Assembly (NCBI GenBank): GCA_946411205.1
Contig: CAMKDG010000029.1
Span: 1-34,041 of the forward strand
Direction of reading: 5' to 3'
Origin: an uncultured Desulfotomaculum sp.
GTDB lineage: Bacteria; Bacillota; Desulfotomaculia; Desulfotomaculales; Desulfotomaculaceae
DNA: 34,041 nt
In this document: positions 15,882-23,686 of the stretch, piece after piece
Layout: each line of letters begins with the position of its first letter
How positions within the stretch are numbered: the first letter of the stretch is position 1
Translations under genes and position numbers: made by a program
Notes under the pieces: model-generated
Databases searched by the model: none
What the model was told of the DNA's origin: nothing
Seen by the model: only the letters and a program-made list of their open reading frames with translations

Positions 15882-16343
15882 GTGTTTAAACACAACGTCT
15901 CACAACCTAAAAAGGAAAAGCTTGTCAAATGGTATGGTTGGATTATTATTCTTTTATTGTGTGTGACTCCTTTAGTAATTATCATCCTGCCTAAACTAAT
16001 GCTTAATGTTGGTAGAATAAACAAAATACTGAGAGAATCTCAAATACCAGAGACTGATAGCATAAATGGCGAGGTATTGGAAGTGCAATGGAATAGGACA
16101 GTTGATGGAGATATAATCTGCATTGAAGGTCAAGTGTTGATCGATACAAAGGAACGGGGTCAGATTAATACTGTTTTCCGTAAATATGTAGGATCTAAGT
16201 ATAACGAAACAATTGATATCTCACTCAAAGATCCCGTGGAGTTGACTGGTAAATATGAAGATGATAGTTTCTTAATCCGCAGTATTCTTAACCTAAAGAC
16301 TAAAGAGATTCATGATACAGCACCTTTAGTTTCAGTATATTAA
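15882..16343 (+). CDS. Unknown membrane-anchored protein
   Basis: 153 aa from a GTG at 15882 with TTAGGAG about 11 nt upstream, a rather long spacing. A short basic N-terminus (KKEKLVKWYG) leads into one hydrophobic helix (WIIILLLCVTPLVIIILP). An outer domain of about 115 residues follows, rich in beta-prone segments (DGDIICIEGQVLIDTKERGQ; EDDSFLIRSILNLKTKEIHD). I do not recognise the family. It lies 91 nt before the second PSE transporter on the same strand, with no terminator between, so it may belong to that transcription unit. Codon use and length make it a probable real gene. Confidence 0.65.
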   Translation: MFKHNVSQPKKEKLVKWYGWIIILLLCVTPLVIIILPKLMLNVGRINKILRESQIPETDSINGEVLEVQWNRTVDGDIICIEGQVLIDTKERGQINTVFRKYVGSKYNETIDISLKDPVELTGKYEDDSFLIRSILNLKTKEIHDTAPLVSVY

Positions 16344-16434
16344 TACTTTATTATCTGGAGGGAGGAGAGAACAAACATAAAATTAACTAACTAACCAGCA
16401 AAAAGGGAAGACAAAAAATGGAGGTGTATTGATC

Positions 16435-17508
16435 TTGGCACAAACACAAGTTGGTCAGGTCAAAAGTCAAAGCATTAGTGAACAGTTTATTAAAGCAATT
16501 CCCGGCCTAATTTTGGTAGTATTATTAGCAGTGGCGGCGATGTGGGGTGAGGGATACCTGAAAGCTAACCACAAAGCATTTTTTGAAGCAACCCTTTTAA
16601 ACCATATCCTATTAGCAATTATCTTTGGTATGATTATTCGTAACACCATGGGTGTTCCTTCCGTATTAGAACCCGGTCTTAAGTATTCTACCATTTTAAC
16701 CAAGACAGGTATTGTTATCATGGGTACCAAATATACCTTAGCCTCTTTAGTTAAGGTAGGTACTGTAAGTATGATCTTTATTACGATTGCTTTGTTTGCG
16801 ACTGTTATGTTGACTTTCTGGCTCCGCAAACGTTATGAAATGTCAGATTCTTTAGCAGGTTGCTTAGCAGCTGGCTTCTCTATCTGTGGTGTATCTGCCA
16901 CTGTAGCCACTGGTCCGGCAGTAAAAGCGAAAGGCCAGGAAATGGCTTACACCATTGCTACCATCTTAATCTTTGGTTTGATCGCTTTATTTACCTTCCC
17001 TGCTTTAGGTAAATTAATGGGCTTAACTCAAAACCAGTTTGGTGCTTGGGTTGGGGTAGGTATCGTTAACTCTGCTCAGGTTCTGGCTGCTGGTATGGCG
17101 TATGGTCATGATGCAGGTTTAATGGCTGGTATCTATAACATGGGTCGTGTTGTATTACTGCCCTTTGTTGTACTGTATGTAGTTATGTTAGTGCTGAAAA
17201 GCGATACTCAAGCGACTAGCAGCATCAACAAATCTCAGTTTATTTTGGATAAATTCCCGGTATTCGTACTGGCCTTCTTAGTTGCAGTTTTAGCGAACAC
17301 TGCTGGTCTCTTTAGCAAAGAAGAAGTAAAGTTTGCTGGTGAAACCATGAACTGGTGCTTTGCGTTAGGTTTTGCGAGCATTGGTTTGACCACGAAATTC
17401 TCCGATATGAAAGCAGCAGGTAAAGACGGTATTATCTTAGGCTTTATAGTAGGTGCCATTAAGGCTGTAATCGCTCTGCTGATCGTAAAATATCTGCTTC
17501 CCTTTTAG
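16435..17508 (+). CDS. PSE/YeiH-family membrane transporter (UPF0324), copy 2
   Basis: 357 aa, about ten membrane helices. Family blocks AAGFSICGVSATVATGPAVKAK, GIVNSAQVLAAGMAYG and YNMGRVVLLPFVVLYV are present. The track start (TTG 16429) is only 2 nt from the ribosome site; the TTG at 16435 lies 8 nt after GGAGGTG and is preferred. Clean codon bias (many TTA, GGT, GCT codons) suggests good expression. It is paralogous to the transporter at 10498. The substrate is unknown; a sulfur oxyanion is the family guess. A 40-aa membrane protein gene follows 41 nt downstream. Confidence 0.87.
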   Translation: MAQTQVGQVKSQSISEQFIKAIPGLILVVLLAVAAMWGEGYLKANHKAFFEATLLNHILLAIIFGMIIRNTMGVPSVLEPGLKYSTILTKTGIVIMGTKYTLASLVKVGTVSMIFITIALFATVMLTFWLRKRYEMSDSLAGCLAAGFSICGVSATVATGPAVKAKGQEMAYTIATILIFGLIALFTFPALGKLMGLTQNQFGAWVGVGIVNSAQVLAAGMAYGHDAGLMAGIYNMGRVVLLPFVVLYVVMLVLKSDTQATSSINKSQFILDKFPVFVLAFLVAVLANTAGLFSKEEVKFAGETMNWCFALGFASIGLTTKFSDMKAAGKDGIILGFIVGAIKAVIALLIVKYLLPF

Positions 17509-17549
17509 GTAGTTGACAGGTTGGAATATAAAAGTGGAGGTGCTTCTAA

Positions 17550-17672
17550 ATGACTGAAAAAAATAGCGCACTTGATGAACAAAGAGCTGCTGACCGTAAG
17601 GTTAGAAAGCAAGACTATATGGTTATTTCTTTAGGTATAGTATTGTTGCTTGTAGCTAAAATAATGGCTTAA
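17550..17672 (+). CDS. Small single-pass membrane protein (40 aa) paired with PSE transporter 2
   Basis: Missed by the ORF track. ATG 17550 with GTGGAGGTG 7 nt upstream; TAA ends at 17672. The polar, charged N-terminus (TEKNSALDEQRAADRKVRK) is followed by QDYMVISLGIVLLLVAKIMA, a single membrane helix. The helix entry D-Y-M-V-I-S-L matches D-Y-A-A-L-S-L of the 54-aa protein after PSE copy 1. Same position, same architecture and a strong ribosome site support a real partner peptide. The function is unknown. Confidence 0.75.
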   Translation: MTEKNSALDEQRAADRKVRKQDYMVISLGIVLLLVAKIMA

Positions 17673-17694
17673 ATTAGAATTTTCCCAGAAACGG

Positions 17695-17723
17695 CAGGGT
17701 AGGTTAAATTTTAACCTACCCTG
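17695..17723 (+). terminator. Hairpin after second PSE unit
   Basis: CAGGGTAGGTTAAA / TTTAACCTACCCTG, a 14-bp near-perfect palindrome followed by a modestly T-rich stretch (ATACTATCTTT). It is probably a terminator although the U-run is weak. Confidence 0.65.
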
Positions 17724-17789
17724 TCATACTATCTTTACACTTGCAAAAAGTATCAAATTTCTCAGGTGAGAGTGGGAGGAGGAGGCTCT

Positions 17790-18233
17790 TTGTATAAAAA
17801 CATTTTAATTGCAGTACATGGAGAAGAAAAGGAGAACTTTTCAATAGAGCTTACCGAATGTATTAAGCTGATCAAGCCTAACGTAACAATACTTCATGTT
17901 TCTGAAACAGGTCTTGACCATTATGGTTATGTGGATCAACTGGCCAGTGCAATTACCAAGGATCAATTCATTCAATACATTCATGATATGGCCAATGCCA
18001 AACAAAAAGAGGTATATGATTATTTTAGTAAGCTGACCAATACTCTTGAAATTAAAATGGAATGGAAGGTGCGGGATGGCAAACCTGCGGACGTAATTGC
18101 CGCTGAGATAAGACAAGGCAGCTACGATTTATTAATTCTCGGGACAAAACCCAAGGCCCCGGGTAATACATCTAGCAGAGTCAAAGAAAAGGTAATTGCG
18201 GAGGGAAAGTGTTCGCTGCTAATTATAAAATAA
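17790..18233 (+). CDS. Universal stress protein (UspA family)
   Basis: 147 aa from a TTG at 17790 (Y-K-N-I-L-I-A-V-H-G), with a GGAGGAGG run just upstream; the track start at 17766 lies before that run. The fold signature is clear: an N-terminal NILIAVHG strand, DVIAAEIRQGSYDLLILGTK in the middle and CSLLIIK at the end. The usual nucleotide-binding G-x2-G-x9-G-(S/T) loop is degraded (GTKPKAPGNTSSRVKE), so it may not bind ATP. It stands alone behind a hairpin; its role in stress or energy limitation is the family inference only. Confidence 0.85.
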   Translation: MYKNILIAVHGEEKENFSIELTECIKLIKPNVTILHVSETGLDHYGYVDQLASAITKDQFIQYIHDMANAKQKEVYDYFSKLTNTLEIKMEWKVRDGKPADVIAAEIRQGSYDLLILGTKPKAPGNTSSRVKEKVIAEGKCSLLIIK

Positions 18234-18290
18234 ATTTGTCATTTTAAAGAGATTAACTTTGTCAAATGTTTTAATATTCTGTTAAATGTC

Positions 18291-18318
18291 TTGTGTAGAA
18301 ATTTTTCTATGCTAAAAT
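18291..18318 (+). promoter_or_regulatory. Sigma-A-like promoter
   Basis: TTGTGT, a 16-nt spacer and TAAAAT with TGC extension (TGCTAAAAT), about 35 nt before the small membrane protein gene. Confidence 0.55.
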
Positions 18319-18350
18319 AACTAGTAAGATTGTTATTTTAGGAACGAGGC

Positions 18351-18569
18351 ATGATTATGAAAATAATTCTCAATCCCACCGTAAAAGAATTTGTCATATA
18401 TTTTGCTAGTCTTTTGCCGTGCTTTTTAATAACAATGCTGCTTTATTTTGTCATAAGGTGCTATAGTTATGAGAATGCCTGGGTGCTGATTCCATTAATC
18501 GCCTGTATTATGGTTTTATATATTTTTTTTAATGACGATACAAGGGATGATATAGAAGATATAGAATAA
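18351..18569 (+). CDS. Small two-helix membrane protein, unknown
   Basis: 72 aa with two hydrophobic segments (EFVIYFASLLPCFLITMLLYFVI and AWVLIPLIACIMVLYIFF) and an acidic tail (NDDTRDDIEDIE). Starts are possible at 18351 or the ATG at 18357; GAACGAGG precedes. It has its own promoter and a strong terminator, so it forms a single-gene unit. I do not recognise a family. Confidence 0.6.
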   Translation: MIMKIILNPTVKEFVIYFASLLPCFLITMLLYFVIRCYSYENAWVLIPLIACIMVLYIFFNDDTRDDIEDIE

Positions 18570-18574
18570 AAAGA

Positions 18575-18603
18575 GCCAGTTGGTTTTTTACCAACTGGCC
18601 CAT
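18575..18603. terminator. Bidirectional terminator
   Basis: GCCAGTTGGT-TTTTT-ACCAACTGGC with CCCATTTTATTT on the plus side and a U-rich stretch (CTCTTTTTATTC) on the minus side. It serves the small membrane protein gene and the convergent FapA-like gene. Confidence 0.85.
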
Positions 18604-18604
18604 T

Positions 18605-20425
18605 TTATTTAAATTGCAGATAACCTTCCTCGTCTAAAGAGACTTCAATATTTTTCAGAGGCTTGTCCAGAATACGACTCATTTTACCAACCTGAACCGA
18701 CACCCCGTCAAGGGCATAATCTAATTTTATCTTTTTACCACTGGCTACCTTAACGATCGATTTAGTACCCATTTCAGAGCCAATTTGCTTAATTCTTACA
18801 TCGTCTAGCGCTTCTATAATACCGCCTCGTACAATGCCATCAACCTTTACATTTCCTTCGGCCACTACGTGGGTATTAAATAATCCTCCACTGACTATAA
18901 CATCTCCAGAACTGCGGATAACAGAATTTAAAGCTACTTTTACATTGACTAAGCTTCGTTTGCTAATAAGGGAATCTATGAAATAAAAGAACTTGTTTAG
19001 TTCATGCAGTACCTGCTGGTAATCCGCAGTGGTCTTATAATGTAGGATGTTGATACCAGTCAAGCTAGCAATTGTTTTTTCTAAAGTATTCTCGAAGTCG
19101 CCTAGTAATTTTAAATCCAGCTGTTTTAACTTTTTGCTGGTACGTTCAAGTAAAGCGGGGAAGTGGATAAACTTCTTTTCAATTAATAATACTAAAATAT
19201 TACCAAAAATAACATTTGACTTAGCTGGAAGTTTTTCCATCATTAAAGAAGCTGAAATATAGAGATCTTCCAAGACTTTTAACAAATCTCCCAACAAAGG
19301 TTTTAAGGTATTACACAATACAATAAAACCACCGCTGACAACTTCAGAGTTAACAATATTTCCCTTAATGGTGATATCACCACCGGCAATAATGTTACAC
19401 TTGGTGATAAGGTTATTAACTGTAATATTGCCGGTGGCACTGACACTCATATCATTTTCTACGGAGCCGATAATGTTAACGTCACCCTTAAAGCGGATGT
19501 TGCCGGTTTTTACGTTAACATCTCCATTTATCGTTAGTACTGGTTCCACAGAAATAACTATGCTACCGGCAGATTTCTTCACCTTTGGCTGTCCATCATT
19601 GGTAGCACTGGCTTTAAGGCCATCCTCACTGACTTCTGCACCAGGTCCTGTTAATAGTTCAATTCGTTTTGGTTCCCGGGCTACACAGGGCCGATTAAAG
19701 ACCGTAATACCAGGGGTGCCAATTTGCCCGAGAATTTTTTGGGCTAAAGTTTCGCCAGTTGTGACCGATAGTATATTGCTTTGTTCTTTAAAAAGGATCT
19801 TTCCTGCAAAATTTTCTGAGGGAAGGTTGCTTTTTTGGTCAAATAATAGCTCAATATAATCGTCGGTGGAAGCACCGGGCGCGAGTCCCCTTGCTACTAC
19901 CACCATGCCATCCTCGGGATTATTAATTAGATCATCCAAGGCAGTTTCATCAATGCCATAAATCACGTTGTTGGCATGAAGCAATTCAAGTAGAGATTCT
20001 TTAGTATGGTTAAAAATCAATTCTCTTTTACGTTTTGTCTTTAGTGTTAGTGTATTGGCTGGTTGGCTATCGACCAACTCAAAGGTACTCATATATTCAT
20101 TTCTTAGTTCAAGAATCCCATTCAATTTGTCTGGGGAAACCAGAACCTTGATCTGACCAGGTTCGGTATGACTAATACATGTAACTTCAATAATATCTTC
20201 TTGGGATAATTCCGTTTTACCGGTAACAGGGTTGCCATTAACTACGACCTTAACCTCCTGAGATGGGATAAGAGTAGCCTTGGCAGTATCACCTATCGGG
20301 TTTTGGACAATTATCTTACCATCTTTTACCCAGGCCAAGCCCTTTCTTTCGGTGGTGATAGAATTAGGAACCGAAACCGGTACATTTGGGGGTGCTACAT
20401 TTTTATCACCAGTCGTATTTTCCAT
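18605..20425 (-). CDS. FapA/DUF342-family protein
   Basis: 606 aa, cytoplasmic. The order fits the FapA family. An N-terminal region of acidic-pocket type (ERKGLAWVKDGKIIVQNPIGD) precedes a KOW-like segment. A repetitive right-handed beta-helix (GDVNVKTGNIRFKGDVNIIGSV..GNITVNNLI..AGGDITIKGNIV) is interrupted by a roughly 110-residue helical stretch. The helix then resumes (SSGDVIVSGGLF..VVAEGNVKVDGIVRGG). Such proteins are tied to flagellar assembly, to membrane-localised FapA in Vibrio, or to polar organisation. No flagellar gene is nearby, so the role here is open. GAGGGGGG lies 9 nt before the ATG. Confidence 0.85.
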   Translation of the reverse strand: MENTTGDKNVAPPNVPVSVPNSITTERKGLAWVKDGKIIVQNPIGDTAKATLIPSQEVKVVVNGNPVTGKTELSQEDIIEVTCISHTEPGQIKVLVSPDKLNGILELRNEYMSTFELVDSQPANTLTLKTKRKRELIFNHTKESLLELLHANNVIYGIDETALDDLINNPEDGMVVVARGLAPGASTDDYIELLFDQKSNLPSENFAGKILFKEQSNILSVTTGETLAQKILGQIGTPGITVFNRPCVAREPKRIELLTGPGAEVSEDGLKASATNDGQPKVKKSAGSIVISVEPVLTINGDVNVKTGNIRFKGDVNIIGSVENDMSVSATGNITVNNLITKCNIIAGGDITIKGNIVNSEVVSGGFIVLCNTLKPLLGDLLKVLEDLYISASLMMEKLPAKSNVIFGNILVLLIEKKFIHFPALLERTSKKLKQLDLKLLGDFENTLEKTIASLTGINILHYKTTADYQQVLHELNKFFYFIDSLISKRSLVNVKVALNSVIRSSGDVIVSGGLFNTHVVAEGNVKVDGIVRGGIIEALDDVRIKQIGSEMGTKSIVKVASGKKIKLDYALDGVSVQVGKMSRILDKPLKNIEVSLDEEGYLQFK

Positions 20426-20446
20426 ACATTATTACCCCCCTCTTAA

Positions 20447-20476
20447 ATATCATTTTTTAGAAGTAATATCGGACAA
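20447..20476 (-). promoter_or_regulatory. Candidate promoter of the FapA-like gene
   Basis: On the minus strand TTGTCC (20476-20471), an 18-nt spacer and TGATAT (20452-20447), about 22 nt before the start codon. The remainder of the gap to 20718 is AT-rich with no clear gene. Confidence 0.45.
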
Positions 20477-20711
20477 TTAATTTAAATCTTAAGGTGGCTT
20501 CATTTTTGTGCTATCAGAAAGTAAGTTTGTCCTACAATTAATACCAACAGAAACATTTTTAAGCATAGAGTCAATTTGCTTAGCAACAATTATTAAAAAT
20601 TCGTAATTAATTGTTAGTTTTAAAATTCGGCATAGTATGCTTAGTTCCTCTAATCAAGTAATATTATGTTTTAAAAATAGAGCCATGTTAAAGGATAGCT
20701 CATTGGAGCAA

Positions 20712-20728
20712 AACCGGGTTATCCGGTT
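20712..20728 (-). terminator. Short hairpin at the end of ptb
   Basis: AACCGG / CCGGTT stem with a 5-nt loop including the stop codon, then TTTTG on the minus strand. It is a weak terminator candidate. Confidence 0.4.
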
Positions 20729-21663
20729 ATTTGTTCGCAGCACAAATTATCCTGATTATTCATGCCGTGTTTGGCTAGGCAAGCAAGTGCTAATGAAAGC
20801 AGTTTACCCTGGGGAGTGTCTGTCCGAGAGGGGAGGACAACAGGTGCTCCGGCACCTAAAACAACCCCTGCCATTAAACCACCGGCAAAATATGTAATGG
20901 ATTTTCCTAACAGATTACCCGCTTCAATATTGGGAACCAGCAAGATATCTGCCTGTCCAGCCACCGGACTTTTAATTCCCTTGTGTTCAGCAGCTTCCTT
21001 ACTAATGGCGATATCCAGGGCTAGGGGTCCAGCCACCAGAGCACCGGTAATTTCACCTTTTTGGGCCATTTGACTAATTTGCTGGGCTTCCAGGGTGACT
21101 GGCATTTTAGGGTTAACTTGCTCATTGGCAGAGAGAACAGCTACCTTTGGTAGGGGAATGCCCAGGGAATGGGCAAAGTCAATGGCATTTTGACAAATAT
21201 GTTTCTTCATTTCAAGATCTGGAGCAATATTCAGGCCACCATCTGTTAAAAAGAGTAGACGGTCGTAGCCTTTTACCTCATAAACAGCTAAATGACTAAG
21301 AAGCTTCCCTGTACGTAAACCCCAGTCACTGTTTAATACTGCTTTTAGGAAAGTACTGCTGTTCACCAGTCCCTTCATCAATACCTGGCAGAAATCGCCT
21401 CGGACTAGTTTAACAGCTAGTACCGGAGCTCCCAGGGCGTCTGCTTCCCAAATCTCAATACCTTTTAAATCAAAGTTAACATCCCAAGCAACCCGTTCAA
21501 TTTCGCTACGGGAACCCACGAGGACAGGTTCGACAAAACCTTCCTGCATGGCTTTTTTGAGGGCCAGTAAAACCTTTTCGTCTTGGGCGTTGGCCACACT
21601 GACCCGGAGCTTGGGTAAATTTTTTACGCTTTCCAGAACTTGATCAAAGTTCTTAAATTGCAT
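20719..21663 (-). CDS. ptb: Phosphate butyryltransferase (phosphate acyltransferase family)
   Basis: Transfers an acyl group from butyryl-CoA (or a branched acyl-CoA) to phosphate, feeding the kinase encoded just upstream. Typical blocks are visible: FLTDGGLNIAPDLEMKKHICQNAIDFA, GALVAGPLALDIAIS and ADILLVPNIEAGNLLGKS. Starting at M-Q-F-K-N (ATG 21663, AAGGAG 8 nt upstream) gives 314 aa; the track TTG at 21672 is too close to the ribosome site. It is the second gene after buk with a 40-nt gap. Substrate choice between butyrate and branched-chain acids cannot be fixed from sequence. Confidence 0.9.
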   Translation of the reverse strand: MQFKNFDQVLESVKNLPKLRVSVANAQDEKVLLALKKAMQEGFVEPVLVGSRSEIERVAWDVNFDLKGIEIWEADALGAPVLAVKLVRGDFCQVLMKGLVNSSTFLKAVLNSDWGLRTGKLLSHLAVYEVKGYDRLLFLTDGGLNIAPDLEMKKHICQNAIDFAHSLGIPLPKVAVLSANEQVNPKMPVTLEAQQISQMAQKGEITGALVAGPLALDIAISKEAAEHKGIKSPVAGQADILLVPNIEAGNLLGKSITYFAGGLMAGVVLGAGAPVVLPSRTDTPQGKLLSLALACLAKHGMNNQDNLCCEQITG

Positions 21664-21703
21664 CAGCAACACTCCTTACCAGACAATTTGAGTGGGGATC
21701 TAG

Positions 21704-22768
21704 TTACATACGATAAATTTTAGCTGCTTCTTCTTTTTTCAATACTCTTAGTGCGCCCAAGGCTAGGGATTCCATTTCCTCCTCACCGGGAACCAGGGTC
21801 ACCGGTGCAATAAAGGAGACCCGTCGGGTAATTTCCCCAGTGATAAATTGAGAATGGGCAAGGCCACCAGTAAGGACAATATGATCTACTTGGCCAGCTA
21901 GCACCGTAGACATGGCACCGATTTCTTTGGCCACTTGGTAACACATTGCTTCCAAGACTAATTTTGCCTGGGCGTCTCCCTCAGTCATGCGTTTTTCTGC
22001 TTCCCGGGCATCTTTGGTCCCAAGGTAAGCATACAGGCCGCCTTCCTTAAGAACTTGAGTCAACATTTCTTTTTCAGTATACTTGCCGGCATAACATAAT
22101 TTGATCAACTGAGCAGACGGTAGAGTACCGCAGCGCTCCGGAGAAAAGGGTCCTTCATTATTGGCGTTATTAACATCAATCATTTGTCCCCGCCGGTGAG
22201 GGGTTACTGAGATGCCCCCTCCCAGATGAACGATAAGAAGATTCATATCTTCATAACTTTGACCAAGATCCCGGGCTACCTTACGGGCTACAGCTTTCAT
22301 ATTTAATGCGTGGGATAGACTCATACGTGGCAGATTAGGGTGACCGGACAGGCGAGCTACCGGCTGCATTTCGTCCACAGCTACCGGATCCACGATATAA
22401 GCAGGAATATTGACAGACTGGGCTAGATGGTAAGCTATAATAGCACCCAGATTGGAAGCATGTTCTCCGCCAGGAGCCTTGTGTGACTCGTTAACTAAAT
22501 ACTCGTCCACAAGGTAGGTTCCTCCGGGCAGGGGCTTTAATAAACCACCCCGGCCTACGATGGCCCGGAATTGCTTTAATTGGCAGTCCTTTTCTTTGAG
22601 GACCGTTATGATCGCTTCCATTCGGTAATGGTATTGATCAGCGATTTTGGTAAAGGAGCAAATATCTTGATCCGGGTGCTCGATGACTTCTTTCCAGAGA
22701 AGTTGTTCATCTTGAAAAGCAGCGATCTTGGTGGAGGTAGAGCCAGGATTAATGACTAGTATCAGCAA
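21704..22768 (-). CDS. buk: Butyrate kinase
   Basis: Makes butyrate and ATP from butyryl phosphate; a member of the acetokinase (ASKHA) fold. Motifs are NPGSTSTKIA at the N-terminus, VGRGGLLKPLPGGTY, RMSLSHALNMKAVARKVA and LIVHLGGGISVTPH. Length 354 aa is normal. It starts at a TTG with GGAGTGATCAATC upstream. The order buk then ptb is the reverse of the familiar clostridial ptb-buk operon. The pair suggests butyrate or branched-chain fatty acid metabolism with substrate-level ATP. Confidence 0.94.
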   Translation of the reverse strand: MLILVINPGSTSTKIAAFQDEQLLWKEVIEHPDQDICSFTKIADQYHYRMEAIITVLKEKDCQLKQFRAIVGRGGLLKPLPGGTYLVDEYLVNESHKAPGGEHASNLGAIIAYHLAQSVNIPAYIVDPVAVDEMQPVARLSGHPNLPRMSLSHALNMKAVARKVARDLGQSYEDMNLLIVHLGGGISVTPHRRGQMIDVNNANNEGPFSPERCGTLPSAQLIKLCYAGKYTEKEMLTQVLKEGGLYAYLGTKDAREAEKRMTEGDAQAKLVLEAMCYQVAKEIGAMSTVLAGQVDHIVLTGGLAHSQFITGEITRRVSFIAPVTLVPGEEEMESLALGALRVLKKEEAAKIYRM

Positions 22769-22827
22769 GATTGATCACTCCATGTAAGATTTAGATGAAT
22801 AAAAAAAGGCAAGGGGTTTCAATAATG

Positions 22828-22836
22828 ATTATACCA
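22828..22836 (-). promoter_or_regulatory. Extended -10 promoter of buk-ptb
   Basis: On the minus strand TGGTATAAT (TGN-extended perfect -10), about 60 nt before the buk start. No strong -35 is seen. Confidence 0.5.
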
Positions 22837-22849
22837 AAGAATTTCGACA

Positions 22850-23164
22850 AAAACCCTCATATTTCTTCTTTCAATTCTAACAGGATGTATTATGCTTACT
22901 GTAGTGTAATATTATAAGCTGACAAATAATTTGTCACTATATAAATAGTAATGACAAAAGATTATAATTATAAACACCATTATTTAGCTTTACTTAGGCA
23001 CCAATATTTAATATAATGACCTAAAGTAAGTTACTTCGGAACGGCTAACTAGATATATTTTTTATCGGCGACTATCCTCCCTATGATAGTCGCTGTATCT
23101 TTATGAATTTTTGTGAATTTTTTAGCTTGCTAAGTTAACAAGGAAAAGAAGAGAGGTTGATACG
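22850..23164. other. AT-rich intergenic region with one hairpin
   Basis: No gene is visible between the divergent buk and Rnk-like genes. The only clear structure is GCGACTATC / GATAGTCGC (23068-23093, 8-nt loop), followed by TGTATCTTT about 70 nt before the Rnk-like start. It could be an attenuator-like stem in that gene's leader. The rest is AT-rich sequence with several TATAAT-like stretches that I cannot rank. Confidence 0.4.
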
Positions 23165-23578
23165 ATGTCCCGAATCATTTATATCACAAATACTGACCAA
23201 ATTAGGCTAAAGAAGCTAATTGATAAAGAAAAAGAGTTTAATATTGGTAATAAAGAGTATTTGATTAACTTGGAACAGGAATTAGACAGAGCGAATATAG
23301 TAACATCCCAAGAGGTACCACCTGATGTGATCACGATGAATTCAGAGGTGTTATTAAAAGATTTAGATACTGAAGAAGAAATGGTTTATACTCTGGTTTA
23401 CCCCGAAGAGGCAGATCTGCTGAATGATAAAATTTCTATATTAGCTCCGGTAGGTACAGCGATTTTAGGATACCGGATCGGCGATGTGCTGGAATGGAAA
23501 GTACCGGATGGCGTGGTGAAGTTGAAAGTGGAGAAATTGCTTTACCAGCCTGAGGCGTCTGGGGATTTTGATCTGTAA
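23165..23578 (+). CDS. Rnk/GreA-C domain regulator
   Basis: 137 aa. The N-terminal part is a short helical segment. The C-terminal part has the GreA/GreB/Rnk FKBP-like domain: VTMNSEV-type entry (VITMNSEVLL), MVYTLVYPEEAD, SILAPVGTAILGYRIGDVLEW and VPDGVVKLKVEKL. It belongs to the group named regulator of nucleoside diphosphate kinase, which binds RNA polymerase or affects its secondary channel. The long coiled coil of true GreA is absent. AGAGGTTGATACG precedes the ATG, and a strong terminator follows. Confidence 0.85.
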   Translation: MSRIIYITNTDQIRLKKLIDKEKEFNIGNKEYLINLEQELDRANIVTSQEVPPDVITMNSEVLLKDLDTEEEMVYTLVYPEEADLLNDKISILAPVGTAILGYRIGDVLEWKVPDGVVKLKVEKLLYQPEASGDFDL

Positions 23579-23587
23579 TAAATATGT

Positions 23588-23648
23588 AAAAAACCCCTCT
23601 CCAACTGGATGGTAAGATAAACCATCTAGAAGTGGAGAGGGGTTTTTA
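23588..23648. terminator. Strong bidirectional terminator
   Basis: AAAACCCCTCTCCA / TGGAGAGGGGTTTT with an inner ATGGT / ACCAT stem and T-runs on both strands. It serves the Rnk-like gene and the convergent copper amine oxidase N-domain-like gene. Confidence 0.9.
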
Positions 23649-23686
23649 TAGTTTTGGTTGAGCCAAATTGCTACATTATGGGTAGA

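Noticed and set aside
15743-16024. Minus-strand ORF of 93 aa between the kinase and the anchored protein
   Set aside because: It overlaps the coding start of the 15882 gene and has irregular composition; it is probably a shadow.
19368-19859. Plus-strand ORF of 163 aa inside the FapA-like gene
   Set aside because: It is antisense to a well-supported beta-helix coding region; its length comes from the repetitive codon pattern of that region.
20637-20897. Plus-strand ORF of 86 aa
   Set aside because: More than half overlaps ptb on the other strand, and there is no convincing ribosome site or family likeness.
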